Positions 25,115 through 32,209 of a stretch of 64,000 nucleotides of DNA are shown in pieces. The stretch comes from Chlorobiota bacterium (lineage in GTDB: Bacteria; Bacteroidota; Ignavibacteria; Kapaibacteriales; NICIL-2): NCBI GenBank assembly GCA_026415505.1, contig JAOAGY010000039.1, forward strand, positions 1 to 64,000, written 5' to 3'. Within the stretch, counting starts at the first letter, position 1; each line of letters opens with the position of its first letter. A program made the translations under genes and the position numbers. The notes under the pieces are model-generated. The model saw nothing but the letters and a program-made list of their open reading frames with translations. It ran no database searches and was not told the origin of the DNA.

Positions 25115-26515
25115 TCACAGTTGTTTGACGCGTTCGAGAACGGCTTCCATCATCGCTTTGGCATCGCCGAAGAGCATCGAGGTGTTCGGCATGTAGAACA
25201 GCTCGTTGTCCACGCCGGCGTAGCCGGGATTCATGCTGCGTTTGATGACGATGACGTTTCGCGCACGGTCCGCATCAATGATCGGCATGCCCCAGAGCGG
25301 GCTGCTCGGATCGGTGCGCGCCGCAGGATTGACCACGTCGTTGGCACCGACGACGAGCACGACGTCCACATTCGGCATGTCGGGGTTGATGTCGTCCATC
25401 TCGACCAGTTGCTCGTAGGGTACGTTCGCTTCCGCCAGCAGCACGTTCATGTGACCCGGCATGCGACCGGCGACGGGGTGAATCGCATACCGAACGCGGA
25501 CGCCGTTGCGCTCCAGTTCGGAGGCGAGTTTGACCAGCGCGTGTTGCCCTTGGGCGACCGCCAAACCGTAGCCGGGTACGATGACCACGTCGCGTGCATA
25601 GCGGAGCAGCACCGCCGCATCGTCCGGCGTGATCGAACGCATCGTCCGATGCGCCGTCGTTCCACTCGGTGCTGCAGTTTCGCCGAAGTGCGAAAAGAGC
25701 ACGTTCAGCACCGACCGATTCATCGCACGCGCCATCAAGAGCGTCAGCAACATGCCGGCAGCACCGACGACGATGCCACCGGTGAGCATGACGTGATTGC
25801 CGTAATACAGACCGCCGAATGCTGCGGCGACGCCGGTACAGGAGTTGAGAAACGAAATCACCACCGGCATGTCCGCGCCGCCGATCGGCACGACGAACGC
25901 GATGCCGTAGAGCAACGCCGTCGCGATCATCGTCGCAAACAGGAGCGGGTCGTTCCGCTGCATCACGACGATCGCCGTGCCGATACCGAGCGCTATCAGC
26001 AGCACGAGTGTATTGGCGACGTTTTGCCCACGAAAGCGCAGCGAGCGCTCGACAATACCCTGCAGTTTGGCGAATGCCACGAGCGAGCCGCTCAGCGAGA
26101 CGCTGCCGATGATCGCGCTGGCGACGATCATGCTCGATGCCGTCGGCGCAAGCACCGATGCGCTTTCTGTGGCGTGCACCATTTCGAGCATCGCGATCGC
26201 TGCGGCACAGCCCCCGCCCATGCCGTTGAACAGCGACACCATCTGCGGCATTGCGGTCATCGGAACTCGGCGAGCAGCGACCCAACCGATCGCCGTGCCG
26301 ATCGCCATCGCCAGCACGATGAGGAGAATGTTGCCGAGAGGTTTGCCGTTCGATGTGTGGAGTGCCATCGTCGCGACGATCGCCAGCGCCATTCCCACAG
26401 CAGCGACGAGATTGCCGCGCCGTGCAGTGCGCGGATGCGACAGTTGCTTGAGCCCGACGATAAACGTCACCGACGCGACGACGTACACGATCGCCAAAAT
26501 GTGTTCCGACTGCAT
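25115..26515 (-). CDS. pntB: NAD(P) transhydrogenase subunit beta
   Basis: 466 residues from the ATG at 26515 (E. coli PntB has 462). Eight or nine membrane helices fill residues 1-270 (MPQMVSLFNGMGGGCAAAIA is a signature), and the C-terminal third is the NADP(H)-binding dIII domain with VPGYGLAVAQGQHAL, GRMPGHMNVLLAEANVPYEQL, DDINPDMPNVDVVLVVGANDVVNPAA and KRSMNPGYAGVDN. Together with PntA it couples proton flow to hydride transfer from NADH to NADP+. No pntA is in the window and none flanks it: dcd lies downstream and tRNA-Ser upstream. The likely promoter box is in the loop of the tRNA terminator. Confidence 0.95.
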   Translation of the reverse strand: MQSEHILAIVYVVASVTFIVGLKQLSHPRTARRGNLVAAVGMALAIVATMALHTSNGKPLGNILLIVLAMAIGTAIGWVAARRVPMTAMPQMVSLFNGMGGGCAAAIAMLEMVHATESASVLAPTASSMIVASAIIGSVSLSGSLVAFAKLQGIVERSLRFRGQNVANTLVLLIALGIGTAIVVMQRNDPLLFATMIATALLYGIAFVVPIGGADMPVVISFLNSCTGVAAAFGGLYYGNHVMLTGGIVVGAAGMLLTLLMARAMNRSVLNVLFSHFGETAAPSGTTAHRTMRSITPDDAAVLLRYARDVVIVPGYGLAVAQGQHALVKLASELERNGVRVRYAIHPVAGRMPGHMNVLLAEANVPYEQLVEMDDINPDMPNVDVVLVVGANDVVNPAARTDPSSPLWGMPIIDADRARNVIVIKRSMNPGYAGVDNELFYMPNTSMLFGDAKAMMEAVLERVKQL

Positions 26516-26531
26516 AGCACCCAGAGGCAAC

Positions 26532-26561
26532 AAAAAACTGGCGCCGAAAATACGGCGCCAG
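26532..26561 (-). terminator. Intrinsic terminator of tRNA-Ser
   Basis: On the minus strand, CTGGCGCCG and CGGCGCCAG form a perfect 9-bp GC-rich stem with a short TATTTT loop region, followed directly by TTTTTTTG. This is the strongest intrinsic terminator in the window and stands 12 bp after the tRNA 3' end. Confidence 0.85.
26545..26552 (-). promoter_or_regulatory. Putative -7 promoter element TATTTTCG for pntB, inside the tRNA terminator loop
   Basis: The loop of the tRNA-Ser terminator reads TATTTTCG on the minus strand, 30 bp before the pntB ATG at 26515. This is the same sequence and distance as at 3157 and 17408. Confidence 0.4.
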
Positions 26562-26573
26562 CTCATCGCCTGC

Positions 26574-26663
26574 GGAGAGGGCGGGATTCGAACCCGCGGT
26601 AGCGGTTTATACCACTACGACGGTTTAGCAAACCGTTGGTTTCAGCCACTCACCCACCTCTCC
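26574..26663 (-). tRNA. tRNA-Ser (anticodon GCU)
   Basis: A 90-nt minus-strand sequence with acceptor stem GGAGAGG/CCTCTCC, D-arm GAGTGGCTGAAACC, anticodon arm ACGGT-TTGCTAA-ACCGT with anticodon GCT, a long class II variable arm typical of serine tRNA, and the T-arm GGGTTCGAATCCC. The 3' CCA is not encoded. It reads serine AGC and AGU codons. It has its own TATTTTTG box upstream and a strong terminator downstream. Confidence 0.96.
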
Positions 26664-26684
26664 GAGCAGCCTCTTGTGCCGGTG

Positions 26685-26692
26685 CAAAAATA
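26685..26692 (-). promoter_or_regulatory. Putative -7 promoter element TATTTTTG for tRNA-Ser
   Basis: Exact TAnnTTTG match on the minus strand, 22 bp before the tRNA 5' end. It implies transcription start about 15 bases upstream of the mature tRNA. Confidence 0.55.
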
Positions 26693-26992
26693 CACACCGG
26701 CAGCGATACTCCGTCGGTGATGCAAAAGCACAGCGTCGGCACGTTCTGGCTTTGCGTTTGGGTTTTTCGTTTCGTCTCGGTCTTGTTTCGTCATGCTGAA
26801 CTTGGTTCAGCATCTCATCGCGTCCCCTGCCCGTCATGCCGAACTCGTTTCGGCATCTCACCGAAAGACCCTGAAACAAGTTCAGGGTGACATGCTTTTG
26901 CCTGTGCGCTCTGCCCGTCATGCCGAACTCGTTTCGGCATCTCACCAAATGACCCTGAAACAAGTTCAGGGTGACAGGGTGGAGAAGAATGA

Positions 26993-27070
26993 GACCCTGA
27001 GACAAGCTCAGGGTGACGGTGCGTGTGTTCAGAGTGACGGGCGCTTGCGAGTGTCCACTGCTTGTCATGC
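26993..27070 (+). repeat. 78-bp direct repeat, copy 1
   Basis: Identical over 78 bases to 27181-27258. It spans one inverted palindromic unit, a 45-bp unique-looking linker and the first bases of the next unit, so a block of the island was duplicated. Confidence 0.9.
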
Positions 27071-27180
27071 TGAACTTGTTTCAGCATCTCACCGCATCCC
27101 TGCCCGTCATGCCGAACTTGTTTCGGCATCTCACTGCACCTCCGCCCGTCATGCCGAACTTGTTTCGGCATCTCGAATCA

Positions 27181-27258
27181 GACCCTGAGACAAGCTCAGG
27201 GTGACGGTGCGTGTGTTCAGAGTGACGGGCGCTTGCGAGTGTCCACTGCTTGTCATGC
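27181..27258 (+). repeat. 78-bp direct repeat, copy 2
   Basis: Second copy, offset by 188 bp from the first with no mismatch seen. The lack of divergence suggests a recent duplication or gene conversion. Confidence 0.9.
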
Positions 27259-27442
27259 CGAACTCGTTTCGGCATCTCACCAAAAGACCCTGAAACAAGT
27301 TCAGGGTGACTGTGGAGAGAGAATGAGACCCCGAAACAAGTTCGGGGTGACATTGAGAAGGAGCGACGTGACCCTGAAACAAGTTCAGGGTGACGCGCAT
27401 TGCGTTTCGGGGTATGCGCATCGAGGAGGTCGAGTGCACCAC

Positions 27443-29209
27443 TCATGGCGACACTGCCGGCGATGTCCCCGTCGTTTCCTGCGGCACAGTAGAAGGACTG
27501 GCTGCATCGAGACGCTGCTGAACGTCGGGTGGCACCGGCAGACCGCGCCGACGCATGCGTTCCGCCTGACGTCGAGCATCGCCGAGACGTCCTGTGTCGA
27601 GATAGAGCAGCAGCAGGTTGTGATTGGCTTGCGCATCGTCGGGCGAAAGCACGAGCTGCCGTTCGAGAAGGATGCGTGCCGAATCGAGCTTCTTTTCCTC
27701 GAATGCAATGCGTGCCAAGCGGAAGTAAAGTTCGGGCCACGAGGGAATCTTCGCCAGCTCGCGCTCGTAGTGGATTTTCGCACGCGCAAAATCCTCGCGG
27801 TCCCAGTAGAGGTTGCCGATGTAGTAGTTGATGTACTTCTGCGTGCTGTCCATTCTGTACGCTTCCCAGAGCAGGCGTTCGCCGTCGGCTTTGCGCGGAC
27901 GGACTTTGTCGAGATAGTACCGCGCACCGAGCATCATCCGTGCATACGCCGAATGAGGCGATGTTCGCACTGCTTCTTCCCAGAACACGATGCGGTCGCG
28001 GAACGACTCGGTGCGCTGCCAGGCGATCGCGGCGAAAGCGAGCACAACCGCGGCACCTGTTGCCATGACCCGATCGAGCCGAAAACGCACGACCGACCGT
28101 CCGACGAGCCACAACACACCGACGATCGGCACATAGAGGCGATGTTCGTATGCTTCCTGGTTGATCTCGCGCGGCACCACCAGCGCCGGCAGCAAAAACA
28201 GCAGATACCACACCGCCGCCGCTGCAACGACTCGCCACGCCTGCTTCGGCATGCCGCGCCAGACGAGCAACGCAACGAGCGCCAATGCAACGATGCCCGG
28301 AACGAGCGAGGTATCTTCCATGCGCGGAAACACCGACAGCTCGACCGGCACGATCGCTTTGCCGAGATACTGGACGTAAAGCGGCAGTCGCTCCCAGAGA
28401 ATCGTTGCCAACTGTACCGGATCGGTCGGCAGCGGCTCGACCGTTGCACCCGCGCGCAAGAGCGCCCATACGATGCTCGCCGCAAGCCATGCTCCGAGCG
28501 GTAGCACGAGCGCGCGGAACGTACGGCTGCCTTCCCATCGCCACAGCGCAAGCGCGGCGAGCACCGTCGGTCCGACGAGGAGTGCGGTTTCCTTCGTCAG
28601 CATTGCGACGACGAGCAATGCCAATTGCAACGCGATCAGCCACCACCGCTGTCGCTCGATCCATGCGATCGCTGCCAGCGTGTACGACAACGCGACGATG
28701 CCGAGCATCGAATCGTTGCGACCGGGAATCCACGCGACCGCTTGCACCAATGCCGGATGCACCGCAAATACCATCGCCGCCAGCCACGCGATCGCATCGT
28801 GCTGGAGCAGCCGCCGCATGACGGCGAACACCAAAAGTGTCGCGACAATGTGCAGCAGCAGATTTGTCGTGCGATACGTGCGCAGACTGTCGCGTGGCGA
28901 CCCCTCGGCATGGAGCTGTTGAGCAATGCGTCCCTCGCGGTGACGATCGGCGATGAACGTCCACAGCAGCAACGGGCGGTAGTACGTGTCACCCGAATCG
29001 GCAAAAACACCTCGACTCAGCGATCGCCAGAGATTCGCCGCATCGCGATTGAACGACTCGCGTTCGCGAACGAAAATCAGATCGTCCAAATCGGTGTAGC
29101 CGTAGTCGAGCGTGTGCCAGTACAGAACAACGCCTGCTGCGACGATCGCGCCACAGGCTCCGATCAGTTGCCACAGCGAAAACCGAGTCACGGCGTTTGC
29201 ACGTTTCAT
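27443..29209 (-). CDS. Polytopic membrane protein with C-terminal TPRs, GT-C/TMTC-like glycosyltransferase candidate
   Basis: 588 residues. About 11 hydrophobic helices fill residues 15-400, and the first loop carries YGYTDLDDLIFV, an acidic pair where GT-C glycosyltransferases have their catalytic DD or DxD motif. The C-terminal 180 residues form tetratricopeptide repeats (YARMMLGARYYLDKVRPRKA, YINYYIGNLYWDREDFARAK, WPELYFRLARIAFEEKKLDSA). This layout matches the TMTC/O-mannosyltransferase-like and related bacterial proteins, which use lipid-linked sugars on the periplasmic side. The acceptor is unknown. It has its own TACTTTTG promoter box and lies next to the repeat island. Confidence 0.72.
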   Translation of the reverse strand: MKRANAVTRFSLWQLIGACGAIVAAGVVLYWHTLDYGYTDLDDLIFVRERESFNRDAANLWRSLSRGVFADSGDTYYRPLLLWTFIADRHREGRIAQQLHAEGSPRDSLRTYRTTNLLLHIVATLLVFAVMRRLLQHDAIAWLAAMVFAVHPALVQAVAWIPGRNDSMLGIVALSYTLAAIAWIERQRWWLIALQLALLVVAMLTKETALLVGPTVLAALALWRWEGSRTFRALVLPLGAWLAASIVWALLRAGATVEPLPTDPVQLATILWERLPLYVQYLGKAIVPVELSVFPRMEDTSLVPGIVALALVALLVWRGMPKQAWRVVAAAAVWYLLFLLPALVVPREINQEAYEHRLYVPIVGVLWLVGRSVVRFRLDRVMATGAAVVLAFAAIAWQRTESFRDRIVFWEEAVRTSPHSAYARMMLGARYYLDKVRPRKADGERLLWEAYRMDSTQKYINYYIGNLYWDREDFARAKIHYERELAKIPSWPELYFRLARIAFEEKKLDSARILLERQLVLSPDDAQANHNLLLLYLDTGRLGDARRQAERMRRRGLPVPPDVQQRLDAASPSTVPQETTGTSPAVSP

Positions 29210-29235
29210 GTCAGGGGCATTCTATCGTCGGGCGG

Positions 29236-29243
29236 CAAAAGTA
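29236..29243 (-). promoter_or_regulatory. Putative -7 promoter element TACTTTTG with TTG at N20
   Basis: Exact TAnnTTTG match on the minus strand, 27 bp before the ATG at 29209. A TTG lies 20 bp upstream, the expected -33 position, and is part of the T-run of the upstream gene's terminator. Confidence 0.55.
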
Positions 29244-29261
29244 CACGAGCGGCACACGCAA

Positions 29262-29293
29262 CACAAAAGGGCGTACACAGATGTGTACGCCCC
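29262..29293 (-). terminator. Terminator of the PD40 lipoprotein operon
   Basis: A perfect 10-bp stem GGGCGTACAC/GTGTACGCCC (29269-29278 with 29283-29292) with a 4-base loop, followed on the minus strand by TTTTGTGTTG. It lies 50 bp after the stop codon of the operon's last gene. Confidence 0.7.
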
Positions 29294-29342
29294 GCGCGTC
29301 GTCGCTGCGCAGCGCTCGTGTGTCGTGGTAGCGTGTGGGATG

Positions 29343-32198
29343 TCAACGTTCCGAGCAACCGCACTGCGGACGCCGCAGCACACCGCCGCTGTACGAGACA
29401 CGGTGGATCGTCACGTCCACGCGGCGGACGTTGTCGTACTCGAAGTAATCGCGCGATCGCTGACTGCGGACCGATTCCGGATCGCTTCCGCGCAAAAGCT
29501 GCAGCGCGGTATATGCCGGCGTCGCTGCGATGACGCTGGTGTCGGCATAGCGCCCTTCGACCAGCACGACGATTTTGCTCTGCCGCAGCCGCGACTCGAA
29601 TTCCTCGCGCGAGCGAACGTCGGTCGGCAGCAACACCTGCCCGCGTCGCTCGAATTCGACAAAGAGCGGACATTGTCGCAGTCGGTCCAACAGCTCGGCG
29701 TAGCCGTAGTATGCCCGCAGTTTCGAGAGCGTGTCGTTATCGGTGCCGACAAGCGACGCACCCTGGCGCACGACAACGGATCGCTGCGAGGGGTATTCCA
29801 CCGCAAAGCGCGCTGTGTCGAACCACGCAGCGAAGTACTCGATCGGCTTGCCCAGATAGACACCCCGCCGAATCGGACGTGCGTCGCTGTAGGCGACGAC
29901 GCTGACGATGAGCTTTTCATCGGCGCCACTATTGCCGATGCGTGCGAGCAAGTCGGCAAAGCCCGGCAGAAGCGTATCGCAAATGCTCCGCTCGATGAGG
30001 GCGTAGTTGCGGTCCACGTACTGCGCGTACTTTCGATACTGCTCGATTCGTTCGGCGAAGAGCCGCTCTCGCCGTGCTTTCGTGGCTGCGTCCGACACAT
30101 AATCGGGTCCCCAGTACTGATTGCGCCGATGCAACTCGATGAAGCCGGCATCGCCGAACGCCGCAGTGCGGAACCGTTGCAGGTGCTCGCTCAAGCCACG
30201 CCGCGTGTTGACTTCCCAGAACGTCGTCTGGAAATACGGCACGTTCCGAACAAATTGCGTATCGCGCACGAACTCCCGCTGACACGGCGGAAAGACGTAG
30301 TACTGCGGCTCGACGTAGATCGTGTCGAACAGCTCCACATCGTGCTGCAGTGGATCGCTCGGATTGCACGCAGGGAAGGCACCGCGTTTGCTCAGTTCCG
30401 ACAGCGCCAGCTCGCGTCGCAAGGGCACGAGGGCAGTGTCGTACTGCGCAATGGCGATAGCGACCGTTTCGCGAACCGTGCGCCGAAGCGTGTCGGGCTT
30501 GGTGCGCGGTCGTGCAAAAAGCGCGTCCATGATCGTCGCCGAGCGCCGACGGATGCCGACGAATTCTTCGTCCGGGCGAATCGCAAACGACAGTCGTGCC
30601 AGTGCTTCGAAGGCGCTGGTGTCGAATTCAGTGCTCTTCTGCAGATGCGCGGGGATGAGCATCGGGCGGCGCACGGTGTCGTGCGTGCGGACGATCTCGA
30701 TGGTGCGCTCGATCGTGCGGTAACTCGTGCGCGGCTCCAGTTCGACGATACGGCGCTGGACGTAGTGGCTGAGCACGCGATCGCTGGCAGCATCGCACAC
30801 GACCGAATCGTAGAGACTGCCGCCGCGCGTGCGATACGTCGTGCCGCACGTCAGCTCGAAGCGTGCCGTCACCGAGCGGCGCTCGATACGCTCGCCGTCG
30901 CTCGATTCGAGCACGATGATCGGCTCGCGCACGGGGCGCGATGGCTGCTCACGGTCGAGCACCGTGACCGTGTAGAACACACGCGGCGGACGGCACGAGG
31001 TTTCGATCGGCACCGCATAGAGGTCGAAACCACCGCGACTGCGGATCGTGCTGCCGTCGCGGGTGCGCAGAGCCAATCGTGCCGGCGACCAATGCCGCAG
31101 CGAATCGTCGCGGTCGCTGGCAAAGTAGAGCATCGCCGTACCGCTGGGTGTCAGATGCGGCTGCGGCACGTAGGGAAACATCTCGTGGTGCGTCGCGGTG
31201 TTGATCGTGTCCTCGCCGATGGGCAGCCGCTCGAGCTTGCGGACGACGATTTGCTGCCGCCCGTAATCGACCGACAGGTGTGCCATCCACAGATTGAGCG
31301 TCGAATCGAGCGTCGTGTCGGTCGGTGCTGCACCCGCACGCCGATCGCTGGCGAAAAAGAGCACCGGCTCGCGTTCGATGCAGAACAAAAACGGCGAGTA
31401 CTCGTTGCCGCGCGAATTGACCTGCTCGCCGAGCGCGTCGTTGAGATTGACCACGCGCGACCACTGCCCATTGGGCAGCATGAACGCTGCGTAGAGATCG
31501 GCATTGCCCATCACCGTGTCGCGACCGTCGAACGAACGCTGATTGCGGAACGGCGCACTCAAGCCGCGCGTGCGATCGCTGGGATCGCGTCGCGCCGGTC
31601 GGTCCGACGAGAACACCAGCAGCACCGTATCGCCACGCTCGGCAAGCGTCGGGTGAGCATCCCAGTAGAAGCTGTTGAGCGGTCGCAGATTCTGCACTGT
31701 GATTTTGCCGTCGGTGCCAATCCAGAATCGAAACAGGTCCGTGCCACCGACCAAGCCACCGACGAGCACGTTGATGCGTCGTGCATAGCTTTCCTCGAAG
31801 GGATGACCCGATGCGAAAAATCCTTCGCGTGCCGATCGAAACGCGATGTTGCCTTCGTTGTTGGCGAGCACCGATAGCATGCGTGCAAGCGGCGAACCGC
31901 GCAGCCGTGCAGTGTCGTAGCGATGCGCACCGATCGGACGTGCAACGGCGAAATCTTGGTCGGCGACCAGGCAACCGTTTTGGAGCGTGCCTTTGGTCGA
32001 ATCGTGTAAACCGTCGCTGGTGAAGTACAGCAAACCATCGGCGGGATCGACGAACGGCGCGATGTCGTCGCCGGCAGTGTTGACCGCACCGAGGTTGTGC
32101 GCAGGCAATGTCGTCGGTTGTTGTGCCGGTGGTGGCGGCGTCGCGCAACCGACCAACAGTGTCACGAGTGCAGCGAGTGTGTATCGTGCTCGTTTCAT
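29343..32198 (-). CDS. Large PD40-repeat lipoprotein, unknown function
   Basis: 951 residues from the ATG at 32198, preceded by a strong AGGGAGG. MKRARYTLAALVTLLVGC gives a lipoprotein signal with Cys18, followed by PPPP. At least three PD40-like beta-propeller strings follow (DDIAPFVDPADGLLYFTSDG near residue 40, EYSPFLFCIEREPVLFFASDRR, FPYVPQPHLTPSGTAMLYFASDRDD). The middle has a Ser/Arg-rich stretch with strands, then a charged helical region, and a C-terminal part with SVVAYSDARPIRRGVYLGKP that recalls an OmpA-like core but lacks its usual NRRV end. Probably a periplasmic or surface protein anchored to the outer membrane. It is last in a three-gene operon with two barrel proteins. Confidence 0.82.
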   Translation of the reverse strand: MKRARYTLAALVTLLVGCATPPPPAQQPTTLPAHNLGAVNTAGDDIAPFVDPADGLLYFTSDGLHDSTKGTLQNGCLVADQDFAVARPIGAHRYDTARLRGSPLARMLSVLANNEGNIAFRSAREGFFASGHPFEESYARRINVLVGGLVGGTDLFRFWIGTDGKITVQNLRPLNSFYWDAHPTLAERGDTVLLVFSSDRPARRDPSDRTRGLSAPFRNQRSFDGRDTVMGNADLYAAFMLPNGQWSRVVNLNDALGEQVNSRGNEYSPFLFCIEREPVLFFASDRRAGAAPTDTTLDSTLNLWMAHLSVDYGRQQIVVRKLERLPIGEDTINTATHHEMFPYVPQPHLTPSGTAMLYFASDRDDSLRHWSPARLALRTRDGSTIRSRGGFDLYAVPIETSCRPPRVFYTVTVLDREQPSRPVREPIIVLESSDGERIERRSVTARFELTCGTTYRTRGGSLYDSVVCDAASDRVLSHYVQRRIVELEPRTSYRTIERTIEIVRTHDTVRRPMLIPAHLQKSTEFDTSAFEALARLSFAIRPDEEFVGIRRRSATIMDALFARPRTKPDTLRRTVRETVAIAIAQYDTALVPLRRELALSELSKRGAFPACNPSDPLQHDVELFDTIYVEPQYYVFPPCQREFVRDTQFVRNVPYFQTTFWEVNTRRGLSEHLQRFRTAAFGDAGFIELHRRNQYWGPDYVSDAATKARRERLFAERIEQYRKYAQYVDRNYALIERSICDTLLPGFADLLARIGNSGADEKLIVSVVAYSDARPIRRGVYLGKPIEYFAAWFDTARFAVEYPSQRSVVVRQGASLVGTDNDTLSKLRAYYGYAELLDRLRQCPLFVEFERRGQVLLPTDVRSREEFESRLRQSKIVVLVEGRYADTSVIAATPAYTALQLLRGSDPESVRSQRSRDYFEYDNVRRVDVTIHRVSYSGGVLRRPQCGCSER

Positions 32199-32209
32199 TG
32201 TCGCCTCCC

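Larger units (their letters stand above)
26790..27393. repeat. Island of 14 palindromic intergenic repeat units in both orientations
   Basis: Each unit is about 25 bp: GTCA, four stem bases, GAACTTGTTTC, four complementary stem bases, then C. Seven plus-oriented units have TGCC or TGCT stems (starts near 26790, 26833, 26917, 27064, 27107, 27148, 27252) and seven inverted units have CCCT or CCCC stems (near 26868, 26951, 26993, 27181, 27285, 27326, 27369). Stem changes are matched on both sides. Spacing is irregular. Such short palindromes are known as REP-like intergenic repeats in many genomes. The 750-bp stretch 26693-27442 holds no gene that I can support; its ORFs are formed by the repeats themselves. 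Confidence 0.93.

Noticed and set aside
25088-26602. Plus-strand ORF of 504 aa opposite pntB
   Set aside because: Shadow frame rich in His, Arg and Asp with no recognisable fold; pntB is unambiguous.
26574-26663. Integration site (attB) at the tRNA-Ser 3' end
   Set aside because: No integrase, no repeated copy of the tRNA 3' end and no block of foreign-looking genes nearby.
26625-27171. Minus-strand ORFs of 118-147 aa and plus-strand ORF of 131 aa across the repeats
   Set aside because: The frames are open only because the repeat units lack stops; the proteins consist of the translated repeat in every frame and have no start signals.
26790-27393. CRISPR array
   Set aside because: Units alternate in orientation, their stems vary, spacing is irregular (8-60 bp) and no cas gene is near. 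They fit intergenic palindromes better.
29112-31877. Plus-strand ORF of 921 aa antisense to the PD40 lipoprotein
   Set aside because: High-GC third positions leave the opposite frame open. The sense frame has a lipoprotein signal and a Shine-Dalgarno sequence; the antisense product has no domain.
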